Of a stretch of DNA of 64,000 nucleotides, positions 23,801 through 35,678 are shown piece after piece. Position numbers and translations under genes: made by a program. Every line of letters starts with the position of its first letter. The stretch's first letter is position 1. The DNA lies in NCBI GenBank assembly GCA_035771175.1, contig CM069593.1, positions 2,288,461 through 2,352,460 on the forward strand, read 5' to 3'. This stretch comes from Paratinospora sagittata (Eukaryota; Streptophyta; Magnoliopsida; Ranunculales; Menispermaceae). Under the pieces are notes generated by a model that worked only from the letters and a program-made list of their open reading frames with translations, did no database searches and was not told where the DNA came from.

Positions 23801-24476
23801 TTAATTTGCTAATCTAACAATTCATGGCTCTCTGTATTATGTGGAGTACATGATTTAGTTTCAATTTTCTGTTATGAATAAGACCAATACCTATAAATGC
23901 CCTTGCTTCACATATTCTAGCTATCCTTGCATCCTTGTCTCTTTGTACTATATTCTTCATTTTTTTTTTCTAGAGGTAATTGTAATAATATGCAATTTCA
24001 ATTCCCATTGATCCCAACCACTGTTCTCTTTACAGGGAAAAGCACAAGGATTCATTGCTGGCGTGCAATCAATTGCAAGTTTTATATCTCCACTTGCGAT
24101 GAGTCCATTGACTTGTAAGTTGAAAATAAGGCCAATCTAGTCAGCATTATAGTGTGAATACTTGGGGTTGGAGAAAAAAAAAAAACCACAGCTGCAAAAC
24201 TTGATTCTTATACTCTTGAATTTTTTCAGCATTGTTCATTTCAAGCAAGGCACCCTTTAATTGCAAAGGTTTCAGTCTCTTGTGTGCATCAGTTTCAATT
24301 GTAAGTCTCTCTCTCTCTCTCTTTTTCTTCTATTTGCCTTTGTCTAACTGCAAGTTCTTCCTTGATGCTTGCAGATGATTTCATTGTGTTTTGCATGGCT
24401 TCTGAAGCCGAATGTGTCCTCTAAAGACGAGGCAGAAGACAGAAGCGAGCACATTGAATCACCACTTCTCTCATGA
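17823..24476 (+). CDS. MFS transporter, HIAT1/MFSD14-like (14 exons)
   Basis: Multi-pass carrier of the major facilitator superfamily, related to the Arabidopsis At2g16970-At2g16990 group and animal HIAT1; the substrate is unknown. Exons are 17823-18002, 19859-19970, 20134-20246, 20334-20456, 20552-20724, 20878-20953, 21685-21771, 22973-23053, 23147-23179, 23265-23318, 23447-23488, 24036-24114, 24230-24300 and 24375-24476, totalling 1326 nt (441 residues) with every junction in frame. The MFS signature [13 protein letters not shown] lies after the second predicted membrane helix, and an aromatic-rich segment (AWAPWVPY) lies in the second half. Intron 4 starts GCATGT after CAG, a GC-AG intron; the neighbouring GT gives the wrong frame. 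Introns 1 and 7 exceed 1 kb and hold no recognisable gene. It is convergent with the SAP gene. Confidence 0.9.
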
Positions 24477-25094
24477 TCTCTAAAGTTAACATCTGATGGT
24501 TTTTCCCATCACGTTCTCAGAGCATCTAATCAGCAAGATAAGTTGATTTCCATTTTCCAACTCACGTATGTGCTAAATCTTTGGCTCTCGCTTTTCCTTT
24601 ATTAGGTATTTATAATGCATATGCCAGATGAGATGCTAAAAAAAAGAAAAAGAAAAATCTTTGTTGACTGAGATGCATCTCAATATGTATGTGGCATGAT
24701 ATAGCTTTTGAATAGGCCACACAATTTTCCAATGTCCGGCAACAAGTTGGTAATACTATCTGTATCATCATACTAAGTAACTTCTCATAAGAATAATGTA
24801 TACTATGCATCAACATGTTTTCCTTTTTAATGTTATGTGTGATTATTACAAATTGTGATTATTAAAAAAAAGTTACTTTTTCCTTTTTCAGAAGCAGCTT
24901 AAATTTGTACTATTCGGGTGCATTATATTTTTCAGATATGGCTGTCATTGAACACCATGGAATTTTGCATGTAGAGTTTATTTTTATGTCTTCTTTGTCT
25001 TTATTGATACCCTCTCTTTTCCTTCCTGTGCTTTGGTGACGGCGACAACCCCGAGATAGTGATACCTAATAGAAGATTAGACAATTATGTAAAT

Positions 25095-25341
25095 AGCTCA
25101 TAGGCACCCGAAGTTGTGTAGTCTCTTAGTTGTGAAATAAGGTAAAGGCTGTGGCAGAGGAGTAAGGTCTCGATTTTAAATCTGAGTTCGTGTCTACGTC
25201 GATGTGCTCACTCTGAGGAGAGACTGTCTAATATCGCGTACTGTTCTCAATTCTTGAATAATCTTGCTTGCGCAAAGGGGTTAGCAGTTAGAGGGAATAC
25301 TAGGGGTCAAATATCAAAAAAAAAAAAAAAAGCTCATAGGC
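25095..25341 (+). mobile_element. SINE with poly(A) tail and 11-bp target duplication
   Basis: An 11-bp direct repeat AGCTCATAGGC at 25095-25105 and 25331-25341 brackets a 225-bp insertion that ends in a run of A (from about 25315). The head has A-box-like (GTAGTCTCTTAGTTG) and B-box-like (GGTCTCGATTTTAAATC) segments of a tRNA-derived SINE. Sequence differs from the 16.2-kb family. Tail and duplication are seen; the Pol III origin is inferred from the box motifs. Confidence 0.75.
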
Positions 25342-26945
25342 TTATAGCTCTAATAAAGTTCAAAACAAAAGAAAAATCCAAATAGCAATGAGAACTTCCA
25401 CTTACCAATCCCACTTAAATTGTAGCATGTAGTTATCCATTGAGCCCCTCATCCACTTTTGACAGTGATGAGTTAGCAACGAGAGCGTATTTGAATTGTT
25501 TTGTTGCGAAATAATTGTTTTAAATCTGAAAGTGTCAATTTTTTATATATTTGTTTATGCTTCTGCCGACATTGAATCAAAATCATTTTTAAAAATATTA
25601 TCTTAAAAAACTTGTAAATTTTGGCAGTAATTTTACATCTGTAATTACATTATGCCGACAGAAACATTTTGACAGGTTTGATGAATATGGTAGCATTTAG
25701 CAATCAATAATTATTAGGAAATTTGATTGGTTATAATTAACAATGCAAAAATACTATTATACTTGTAGTGTGCTCATTTTTTTTATGATTTTCCCCATAT
25801 ATCTTTCTTATGTCTTGTTCAGAGGATTAAATTTAAAGAGCTTGCCAAGTATTTTTAAAATAATAGAGATTCACAAACAAAGATGGATCATATCCTTCAA
25901 AGTTCAGACTTTTTTTTTTCTTCCCCTTCTTTGTCAATTCATGTCAAGAAATATTTTTTGGCCACAATTTTAATATTTGATCATTACGTAATAATGAGTT
26001 TAGGGTCATTCGATGGCTGAAATATTAAGGGTAGGTTTATGGATCATATGGTACAACTACGTATAAATGTCGTTCACGTAATTGAATAGACACAACAACA
26101 GCTCATGTTTCTGTCATTATCTCTTCAAGTTGCAGTCCTTGCCTCTTTAAATTAGTGATAGTACCTATAAACATTACTTCTAAGTTTTTCAAATGCAGGT
26201 TACATCAAAAATAAAAATCAAACTATCAAATTTTCTCATTAAATACTTCAAACAAAACATATTTCCAAGTCCAACGTCGCTTTACCGTGCACCCCTAAGT
26301 CATATAATATCAATTTTATTATTCAACAATGACCAAAAATTCATGTTAATTAAATTTCAGTGAACAATTGAGCAGGACAACCATAACCCCAATACCGATA
26401 ATGTGATTTAATGTAGCTATTAACCCTCAATAATCTTTCCAAAAACAATATATATTCTATACAGAACATCTCAACTCATAGCCTTTGTGCTGTGGAAGCA
26501 AAGAGGAGGTGGAGGGCTTGTCCCTTTTGTAAGATGGACAAGGGGCCTTCCCCGCGGAACTAAAAGAGGAGAGCTGCTGATTCACCATACCTATTTGATC
26601 CAATCAAAATTTTTTGGGTTAAATGATTTTTTTTTATTGTGGCATTGTTAAATTTTTTGTGAGATGCTAAATATTTTTATCTTATTTTATTAAATTCAAT
26701 CAAACTCGTCAAAATATTGATTTGCTAAGTCAATAAAAAATTAAAAGAATGACCGTCCAACAAATCTTTTTGAAAGCAAGTCATGTTATTTATTTTTATT
26801 TATTTATTTTATCACCTCAACTTCAGAGTAAATAGTAATAATTATATTAAAAAAATATTTTAATTTAATAAAAAATTTATTTTTTTACATTCATTAAAAA
26901 TGCTCTAAACCCTAAAAAAACAAAGGAGAAAGAACTTCACGCGAA

Positions 26946-27333
26946 AGCGCCTCACATTACACAAGCTTCTGCTAACCACCATGGAAGACCATATTTTCAT
27001 AATAAAAAAAACCAAAAAACTAAAAAAAATAAGTAGAGGAAAATATTTTCAACTTTGCATGCGTACAAGAGAAAAACCACCAACGACATAATCACTGATC
27101 ATTGGCTTCTGTGTCCGTCCGTCTTAATGTATCACCGGCTCTGCAACACCGACGGACAGATGAGTAGCAAAGTTATCCTCCATAAAATCTACGGTTCAGA
27201 TCTTCTCGAGTCTCGAACGGATTGGCCCTGACGATGGCCTCTCGGCCGACCGACTTGATATCGAACGTGAAGCCATGTTGCACCATGGCACCGATGTTTT
27301 CCACAGAATGTCACGCCGCATCGGCACCGGAAT
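26946..27333 (-). pseudogene. Truncated duplicate of the SAP gene 3' end
   Basis: This 388-bp segment aligns with 28401-28791, the AN1 end and 3' region of the SAP gene, in the same orientation about 1.46 kb away. The coding part runs from 27333 down to the position equivalent to the SAP stop (27196-27198). It starts inside the AN1 finger at FRCRCGVTFCG and then shifts frame after the CG pair, so the last zinc ligands are lost. The similarity ends abruptly at 27333, while the real gene continues. It has no A20 finger and no start, so it is not functional. Confidence 0.85.
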
Positions 27334-27671
27334 AATTGGGGGAAAATACTTGTGTCTTTTTTTCTCTCAAATTTATTTTATATTTATAAGCACCAAAATC
27401 TACATCCTCAACAACTTATCCTGGTACTATAATGAAAACTAAATCAAACACATCCTGACACCCACACTTGTAATTAGAAACAAACCCAAAATTCTAATTA
27501 GACTCTAATAAAACTCTAATCTAACTTATTTCCAACACTAACCAATATTACATATATACAGATACACATATCCCCTCTCATGGGAGAGGCACTTCGAGGT
27601 ACCAAGGGTCCCTCCTCCTGATTTACGGTTAGAATTAGGCCTGATATGTCAACCATCTCCTGCCACTTCTG

Positions 27672-27893
27672 CCTCGTTTGGAAGAGCTATTTCAAAATGC
27701 TTTTACAGCAACAAAAACACTTTCAAAGTGTTTTCCAACACCAGCTTCTAAGTTCTAACTAGATAAACTGCTATTGAGAAAAAACACAATTTTCTGCTTT
27801 TTGAAAGAAATGAAGAGACCAACTTTCTAAAGCATTTTTTCTACAGGCACTCCACTCTTAAGAGTGCTTTTAGAAAAGTTTTTCCAAACATAG
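27672..27893. repeat. MITE-like inverted-repeat element (tentative)
   Basis: The ends CGTTTGGAAGAGCT and AGTTTTTCCAAACA are complementary at 11 of 14 positions, and the interior has further short inverted repeats such as AACACTTTCAAAGTGTTTT. The arrangement resembles small hAT-type derivatives in plants. The ends and any target duplication are not certain. Confidence 0.35.
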
Positions 27894-28643
27894 CCTCCCC
27901 GGCAACAACAAAAAATATTATTAAAGAAGGACAACTCATACAGAACACAAAGCCCAAGAAGTCACGAGAAAGTAAAGCCACCTTTAATGGCACAATAAAC
28001 ATGAATAAGTATATATATGTTTCTCTGACACGAACAAAGATTGTAGGCAGACCCGCATGAACGCACAGCCCCACGACACTTGCCCATTTTCTCTTGTCAA
28101 CGCCCAAACTACTGCTGCGAGTGCAGAAAGCAAAACTAAGTTCAGCCGCTCTAGAGCCGAGATCAATGGATGGACCATAACCCCATGGTCCCCTTTTTTT
28201 TTTTTTTTGGTCCATGGTCCCCTTAAGTACCACACACATACAACTTTGGTATCCGCCATTTTCTAAGCAAATAATTAAAAACTATAAGCACACGATAGGA
28301 TGCACGCCAAACACGCCATGTTCCCATTCAAACATTCATAGAAAGCAAACCAAATGCTAAACAAAACATCGTGATAAACCCAAGGAAACGAGAGAGAGAG
28401 AGCGCCTCACATCACACAAGCTTCTGCTAACCACCATAGAAGGACCATATTTTCATAATAAAAAAAAGACCAGAAAAAAAGAAGAAAATATTTTCCGTTT
28501 TACATGCGCACCAGAGAAAAACCACCACCGACATCGTAATCACTGATCACTGGCTTCTGTGTCCGTCCGTCTTAACGTATCACCAGCTCAGCAATACCGA
28601 CGAACCGATTTGTGGCAAAGGTATCCTCCAGTATTTCAACGGT

Positions 28644-29156
28644 TCAGATCTTCTCAAGCTTCTCCGCTTTAACGACCGGATTGGCCTTGGCGATGGCCAC
28701 TCGACCGACCGACTTGAAATCGAACGTGCAGCCGTGTTGCTCAGGGTACCGATGCGTTCCACAGAATGTCACGCCGCATCGGCACCGGAATCCGGTGAGT
28801 CCGACACGTTTCCGGCATGTAGAGCACCGGTTCGACTGGTTTGTGACTGCCGATGACGGCGAATCCGGCGATGTAGCATCGGATGCAGCGAGAACGACCG
28901 GAGTTCTCCGATCATCTGCAAGTTCTGCTAGGATCACGGCGGGAGAGGAAGGAGCTGTTGCATCGGTGGAAGAGGACGGTTCGGCAAGGGATTTCTCGAC
29001 GGCGATTTTGGCGGAAGAGGCTTGTTCTTCTTTGAGGCGGAAATCTCGGTAGCATTTAGAACATAGGTTTAGCGTTGCTGGACTACCGAAGAATCCACAG
29101 TTGTTAGCGCAGAGGCGGTGGTTTTCCGGAGTCTCGCATCTGTGCTCTTCCGCCAT
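28644..29156 (-). CDS. SAP4: Stress-associated protein with A20 and AN1 zinc fingers (SAP4-like)
   Basis: Intronless 170-residue coding region. The A20 finger has C16, C20, C32 and C35 in the spacing CX3C-X11-CX2C, and the AN1 finger has C111, C114, C125, C127, C132, H135, H141 and C143. Plant SAPs bind ubiquitin chains or act as E3 ligases and are induced by salt, cold and drought. I chose the ATG at 29156 (start MAEEHRC, as in relatives) over the in-frame ATG 30 bp upstream, whose extra residues are not family-like. The leader probably holds an intron: a good acceptor, TTTTGCTCAG, precedes 29230. A truncated copy of the 3' part lies 1.46 kb away. SAP4 is the closest name I recognise, not a proven orthologue. 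Confidence 0.92.
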   Translation of the reverse strand: MAEEHRCETPENHRLCANNCGFFGSPATLNLCSKCYRDFRLKEEQASSAKIAVEKSLAEPSSSTDATAPSSPAVILAELADDRRTPVVLAASDATSPDSPSSAVTNQSNRCSTCRKRVGLTGFRCRCGVTFCGTHRYPEQHGCTFDFKSVGRVAIAKANPVVKAEKLEKI

Positions 29157-30400
29157 CTTAGCAGATCTGATCTTCGTCGAGATCAATCAGTTCGACTTTC
29201 AACAGGTGGAAGAGCTTCCTTTAAATCAACCTGAGCAAAAGCAAAAGCAAAAAAGAATAAAAAATCTCGATGTTAAAAAAAAAAAAACTAGAAGTTACGA
29301 AGATTTGGTATAAAGGCACAAAAACTTAAAAATCCAGTAAAAACGATCCGAAGAACGTAATCGCTCGGAAATAACGAAGAAACCAAAACAGAAATCATCT
29401 GCTCTTCTTCAAGATCTGATGTTTCTATTTAGAGAAAAAATTAAACCAACTTAAGATCATCCAAAAAAAAAAAAACCTAAACAAACACCTTAAAAAAAAA
29501 ACAGATCAGAAGATCCCAAACTGTCAGAAAACAGATCTTCCAATCGCCAAAAGAATAAAAAGCAACCTCAAAATCGGTTCAGAAACTTGAACCAGAATCA
29601 GAACAAAACAACACCAAACGAAAAACAAACAGAGATCTCAAAAAAAGAAAATAAAATAAAAACCTCACCTCCTTCAAAAAACGAAAAATCTCTCTTATCA
29701 ATCTACAATAAAAATTCTGATCTCTACGGATCTCTTTCTCTATATATATCTTCTTTATATTTCCGTGAAAACACAGACGCAAGAAAGAATTTTGAAAGAA
29801 CGAAAAGAAAAAAGTAACAAGCGAGAGCGAGACAACCAAAAAGAAACTCAAACAATAGAAAAAAGAAGAAGAAAATTACTTAGTGGAAGAAGATGGAAAG
29901 AGGAATCCAGTCTGGACTGGAAAGCACGAAGAACACCAACAAAAACCCTTTATTATATATATATATTTCTTAAAATTTTAAAAAACAAAGGAAAAAAAGG
30001 CTGGGGACCACCGACCTTAACGAGGTAGAGATAGAAAGAGAAAGATGGGAGATGATGAGATATTGAAGAAGAAACCAGGAAAAATCCAACTTTTCTTTTC
30101 TTTTTAATTAATTAATTATTTATTTATTTCTTGTGAACGAAAGCGAAAGCAAAAGCAAGGAATCGCCTCTATCACCAGAAACCACTAGCGGTTTTTGGTT
30201 TCTGGTTTTGAGAAGATTCCTAATGCTTTTCCTTTCTCTCTCTTTTGATTGCTTTCGTTTTCGGTTTTTTCTTCTTTTCTTCTCCACTTCTAATGTCATT
30301 AAATAAGGTTTATTTTTTAAATATGCCCTTTGTTTTTTGGTATTTTTACGTGTGCTGCCATCGTCCACGTCAATCGTATTATTGCTTTTTTTTTAAGACA
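29157..30400 (-). promoter_or_regulatory. Leader, probable 5' UTR intron and promoter of the SAP gene
   Basis: The stretch upstream of the SAP start is A-rich on the plus strand (T-rich on the gene strand), as in plant leader introns. A likely acceptor lies at 29231-29232 and a possible donor (GTAATT) near 29874. 5' UTR introns are common in this family. TATA-like runs occur near 29740 and 29955. Exact transcription start is not determinable. Confidence 0.4.
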
Positions 30401-33262
30401 AAAAATTCCTCAAGGTATGGGTGCCGTCAGCTCCCGTCCACCGTCGTACCTCGTTTCAAGATTCACGGCACAGGGAATATTAAAAAAACAATTTAAGTAA
30501 GTTTCAAAAATAATAAATTATGCAATTATTGAGAAAAAAAATATATATATATATATATATATTAGGTATTAGATATTTAGGAGACCGAAATACATTTCTT
30601 GACCGGACTGAGAGAAAATAAAGAGTAAGGTAACAAATTTGTATTGAAATGAAGGTATGATTTCATGATCAGAACTCAACTAATTAAATGAAAAAATATT
30701 ATCAAATATATAAATCTTTTATTGAATTTAAAGAACACAAGAGAAAGAGTGAAAGGACTTTGATGTGAAAGGCCATGAATTATTCTCTTTGGTAGATATG
30801 TGTTTAGATGTTATTGTTTGATTCCAGCTTGATTCCAATGGACAATGAGAAAAATTGTATAATTAAAAGTAGAAGAAAACAAATCCCCTTTTTGCAACCA
30901 TCCTTTTCTCATTTTACACGTGGCACGTTTTCAAGACAACCAAATTTAACCATTATATATATAAAATAAAAATAAAAAAAAAACTGTACAGGTCTTAACT
31001 TATCTTGATTAGGGAAGAAAACATTTTATTTTCAAAAAACAATAAAAAGTTATTTTTCTAGATATTTTTTTTTATTATATTTTTATTTTCAGATAATAAA
31101 TCATTATTTTAGAAGCTTGAGTTTTTTTCCTTTTTTTCTATTGACTTTTTGGTGCCACACATAAAATGATTTATTGTGTTTTTGTTAAATAATTAATTTA
31201 CTATATCTTGTAAGTGTGTCTTACATTTACATTATCACTATAGTAGCAAATAATGGTAAAGTTTTAATAATTTTTAATTATTACTTTAAAAAATATAGAA
31301 TTTTTACCTTTTTTTAAAAAAAAAATTTAATTCAAAATTTAACAAAAAAGTTTAAAAATATTAGAACAATGATTTCCATTTAACTTTTAAAAATAGTAGA
31401 TGATGAGATAAAGTTTGTCATTTACTATATCTTGCTTTCAAGCTTTATGTCAAATTCAAAACATATATTATGTACTAGATGAAGTTTATTTGATGTGGCT
31501 TAAAGGACATATTCGCTTTTATGGTGATCCACACACCTACTTTACTTGTGATCTTGACTAGTTTAATAATGTTTGACATTTTAATACATGTTGTTCTGAA
31601 AAGTAAATATTTATATATCTTACATCATTTTATTTTGATATTCAATAATATTATTAGATTTTTTAAAAAAAAAAATCTATCAAGTTCACTACATAATTAC
31701 ATTCGATTGTTTTTTGTAATAATGTTATGAAATTAAAATCACTTTAAATTAAGGTGATACTAGAAAGATTCTGAAATAGTCATACGTATATACCAAATAT
31801 TATGTTACATTTTATTTTATTTCTTTTTTTTGATTGGTCAAAGAGCATTTATACTACACCAATATATCATCGTATCAATATTACTATTACTCTTCAACAA
31901 ACTTTCTATTTTTTATTTATTTTTTTGGGTCTTTGACCCTGATATCGTCTATGAGAGGACGAAACTATTATGGAATCAGGAACGGTACATAACATTAGAC
32001 AGTTTTTTCTCAGAATGGACGCATAGACGTGGACAGAAACTCAGACTCGAAACCGAAACCTTATCTCTCAATCACAGCCTATATCTCATTTCACAACTAA
32101 CGAGTCTTTCAACTTTGGGTTATTTTAACAAATAAAATATAATTAATATACATGATATCTAAACAAATGTCAAAGAATAATAAACCAAACTTTTTTTTTA
32201 TTTACTTTTGATTGGTCAAAGAGTACTTGAACCAAAAAAGTCTTCTTTTTTTTTTCCCCTTTTTCAGTCTTCCATATTTATTGTCTTATAAATCAACAAA
32301 GTGGTGATAAAATCTTCCATTTATCAACTAATATTTTGAAATTCGGCAAGAAATTAAAGAGATACTTTGTGAAATCTCGACCAAATCAGGTGGCTTAGGT
32401 AACAAAGGCCAATAAAAAAATAACAAATAAAAGTTTGTAAAAAATAAGATTGCGTTTAGTTCGTAATTCAAAAAGTAGAATATAACTCAAAAAATAAAAA
32501 TTTAAAAAATAATAGTCATTTTTTTTAAATAGTTTGTTTTTTTTTTATATAAATTTTAATAAATTGTTTTCGGATTTGAATGAACTAAACCCATATTTCA
32601 TATTTTTAAAATTTTAGATAATTCTTTTTTTTTATTAAATCATAAATCAAACTCAACTTAAAATATTGGTGGTATTATCTTTAACGATTGCTACTTTAAA
32701 ATAAAGATCTTACTGGTCACTTAAATATGGCTGAAAAAGAAAATAAGACAAAGAAGTAAAGAATCCTACGTTGGATTAAATTAAATAAAGTTTACTATGT
32801 CTACGTATATTAATACAAATCATCTTTTCAAAAGACATTTAAAAAAATTAAATAAATAAACAACTCAACTCAATCCTCCCAAGTTGTCTGGGAGTTGATT
32901 ACAGTTTGTAAATTTTTTTAAAAAAATTTAAATTTTATATTTAATGTATTAATATAACTCAATATAAAAAACAATTAATCAAATATATTTCATTTCACCT
33001 AATAATAATATCAATTAAATTGAGTTATCTTAAAGTACTTAATAAAACACAATTAATCCTTTTATCAATGAAAGATACAATTACGAAACTGCCATTTGCC
33101 TTCCTCACTTTCCCTCGCAAATCCAGTTTAAAAAGAGGTTATAAAGAGTTTGTTCTTCGTTAATAGATAGCGCAAGAAAAAAAAGATAATAAATATCGAA
33201 ATTCTTGTTCTTCACTTTGTTCTGTTGAGACTCTTTTGTTGTCTTCTAATTCTTATGCAGCA
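30401..33262. other. AT-rich intergenic stretch
   Basis: No gene, RNA or clear transposon was recognised. It has an (AT)n microsatellite at 30541-30562, many homopolymer runs, and near 32450-32600 a module (GTTTAGTTCGTAATTC and downstream AT-rich repeats) that resembles segments in PAP introns 1 and 2. Confidence 0.4.
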
Positions 33263-33391
33263 ATGGCGAGATTGAGATTCGATTTGGACGGTAAAGAGAT
33301 CGAATCGCCGACCATATGCTTGATCGAATCGAGTTTCATAGGAAGTATTTTCCGTGGTTTGATCGCATTGAGTTTCATAGAATTAATATAA
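33263..33391 (+). other. Small open frame of 42 codons, uncertain
   Basis: A frame starting MARLRFDLDGKEIES is preceded by TATGCAGCA and has balanced codon use unlike the surrounding AT-rich DNA, but it stops after 42 codons and I recognise no family. A segment (TTGATCGAATCGAGTTTCAT) is repeated imperfectly about 40 bp later. It may be the first exon or a relic of the host gene into which the LINE at 33793-39575 inserted. Confidence 0.2.
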
Positions 33392-33792
33392 AGCATGATT
33401 CTCGCTTGGAAACTCTCATCAAGAAGTCCGACTTGGTCAGACTACCGTCCTCTTTTGTGTGATTCTGGTTGATTTAATCGCGTTTTTTTATTTAATGTTT
33501 GTTTGGTGCGTGTAGACGATTAATCTTCGCGGCGATTTGCACTCCGCCAGATTATAACACACGGCGGCTCGATACAATTTAAAGTAATTTCGTGGACGCA
33601 ATTCCTGTGTTTAGATTTCGGAAACGATTTAGGATTGCTTGAATTGGATGCATTTTTGTTATTGCCTTTTATTTTTTTTTTATTTGAGTTTTTCATTTCT
33701 TTCCTTATGTAAAATTCTGTTTTGTAATCTTTGGATTGGGTTAAATATTGTGCGGTGAACAAGAAACTTTTGATCCATTTTTCCACTTGCGA

Positions 33793-33807
33793 AGTATATG
33801 GAAAGAC
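33793..33807. repeat. Left target-site duplication of the chimeric LINE
   Basis: AGTATATGGAAAGAC is identical to 39561-39575. The bases on either side differ, so the match is exactly 15 bp, a normal length for LINE target duplications. Confidence 0.85.
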
Positions 33808-33901
33808 AAGGACAAGACGAATCGGGGCGTACTCGAAAGTTTCTTCCTGAGAGAGTGTTCTCACTGTATGTGGGTTTTGTCTTCTCTTGTAGAAGTTTGA
33901 G

Positions 33902-34180
33902 ATGGCGAAGGAAATTATTGATCTGTGGAGTTCTATGTCGTAAACTGAAGAAGAAGACAAAGTGTGGGATGTGGAAGAAGTTCAACAAGAAGGAGCGAGG
34001 GTTGATTTTAAGAGATGTCTTTATGCGACTATCCTGACCCCAAAGCCGGTAAGTAAGGAAGGGTTTAGAATGACTATGAATCAGTTATGGAAATCGTCCA
34101 GACCTGTTGTGTAAAGAAGTTGGAGAGAAGATGTTTATTCTTCAATTCAACAATTTGGTGGATCGAAAATGAAAGTTTCT
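33902..34180 (+). pseudogene. LINE ORF1 fragment, DUF4283 domain
   Basis: From the ATG at 33902 the frame reads MAKEIIDLWSSMS, a stop, then TEEEDKVWDVEE and a stretch with LTPKPVSKEGFRMTMNQLW, followed by a stop at GTGTAA and, one frame over, VGEKMFILQFNNLVDR. This is the DUF4283 pattern found in ORF1 of plant LINEs. It breaks off where the antisense copia sequence begins, so about half of DUF4283 and the CCHC knuckle are missing. Confidence 0.75.
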
Positions 34181-34242
34181 ATATGAAACAAGATTACATT
34201 ATGCTTTTAGAAGACTATCAGTTAAGTTAGAGTTACAGGAGC

Positions 34243-34854
34243 TCAATGAGCTTCCCTTACATCCCCCTTAAATCGAGAAGGTATGGAAACAACCTCGAGA
34301 TTGTCCCGTAAGAACAGGAACCTGGCTGCAGCAAGTGGTTTCGTTAAACAATCAGCTAATTGATCGGAAGAAGGGACATAACGAACATCAAGATCCTGCT
34401 GAAGCACTCGATCACGAACAAAATGTAGATCAATTTCTGTGTGTTTCGTATGAGCATGATATACAAGGTTGGCAGCCATTGCATTAGCACTCATATTATC
34501 ACACCACAAAATAGGAACAACTGGAAGCTTGATCTGTAATTCTGAGAGGAGAGACTATAACTAGCAAATTTCAGAAGCAGCTTGTGCAAGTGATCGATAT
34601 TCTGACTCAACACTCGATCTCGCCACAACTGTTCGTTTCTTTGATTGCCAAGACACAAGGCAATTTCCCAAGAAAACACAGTAAGCACCCACAGATTTGC
34701 GATCATCATGAGATGCAACCCATTTTGCATCTGAATAACCTTGAAGAATAAATCTATCAACTGGGGAGAAGTGAATGCCATGGTTGAGAGTTCCAGCAAG
34801 ATATCTTAAGACACGCTTAACAGCTTGCCAGTGAGGTTCTCGAGGATTTTGCAT
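34243..34854 (-). pseudogene. Copia RNase H domain
   Basis: The domain shows the copia RNase H motifs SDAKWVASHDDRKSVGAYC, SSVESEYRSLAQAASE, CDNMSANAMAAN and the C-terminal HFVRDRV and TKPL blocks. Stop codons lie at 34561-34563 and just after it in an otherwise continuous frame. It ends at the natural C-terminus. Confidence 0.9.
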
Positions 34855-35678
34855 GAACTGGCTAAGACGAACTGGCTAAGACGATTAGTAATAAAAGAGA
34901 TGTCATGCCTAGTATATGACAGCAATTGGAGTGCACCAATTGTGCTCCTATAAAGCTTCGAATTTGAAAACAGAGCACCCTCAGAAAGATTCAATTGTTT
35001 TCCCATAGCTTCAGGGTCAACAGGTTTCAACTGTTGTAACTCTAGCCTTGTTAACAGATCTTTTATGTATTTAGACTGAGACAAGTACATGCCCTCCTTA
35101 TCTCTATGAATCTCAATGCCAAGAAAATAGTGTAATAACCCTAAGTCCTTGAGAGCAAATTCACTATGTAGCTGAGCAATGACACTAGAAATTGCATCCA
35201 AAGTATTCCCAGTAACAAAAATATCATCTACATAAATCAAGATGTAGAGACATGAAGAACCAATGTGTTTAATAAACAATGAAGTGTCAGCTCTTGAGTT
35301 TTGAAATCCCCACTTGAGTAGAGATGTCTTAAGTCGATCATACCAGGCACGAGGAGCCTGTTTTAAACCATATAGGGCCTTATGAAGAAGACACACATAA
35401 TCAGGTTGAGTAGGATCTTGAAAGCCTTCCGGCTGTGTCATGTAAACTTGCTCAATTAAGGTGCCATTCAAGAAGACATTGTTCACATCAAGTTGATGAA
35501 CATGCCAATCATGCTGAACAGCTAAAGCAAGTAGAGTTTGTATTGTTGTTGATTTAGCCACTGGACTAAAGGTCTCACCAAAATCTGTACCCGGTGTTTG
35601 GTGGAATCCTTTAGCCACAAGTCTAGCTTTGTGTCTGTGAATAGAGCCATCGTTGTTATATTTCACTTTAAAACCCAA
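34806..35678 (-). pseudogene. Copia reverse transcriptase
   Basis: Contains KARLVAKGFHQ, the LDVNNVFLNG block, GLKQAPRAWYDRL and the catalytic YVDDI. A tandem duplication of 14 bp (34855-34868 and 34869-34882, GAACTGGCTAAGAC) shifts the frame near its end. Another frameshift near 35670 separates it from the integrase tail. Confidence 0.92.

Larger units (their letters stand above)
24477..28400. other. Spacer between MFS and SAP genes
   Basis: After the MFS 3' UTR this stretch holds a SINE with target duplication (25095-25341), AT-rich filler, the truncated SAP copy (26946-27333) and a MITE-like inverted-repeat stretch (about 27672-27893). No intact gene was found. Confidence 0.5.

Noticed and set aside
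27241..27333. A second functional AN1 protein
   Set aside because: The frame shifts inside the zinc finger, there is no A20 domain or start codon, and similarity stops abruptly.
28612..29052. Plus-strand 146-codon frame across the SAP gene
   Set aside because: It is the complement of the SAP coding sequence, whose minus-strand product has both zinc fingers intact.
28644..29186. Upstream ATG (29186) as the SAP start
   Set aside because: The ten extra residues are not found in relatives, while MAEEHRC at 29156 is the conserved family start. The upstream ATG is probably leader.
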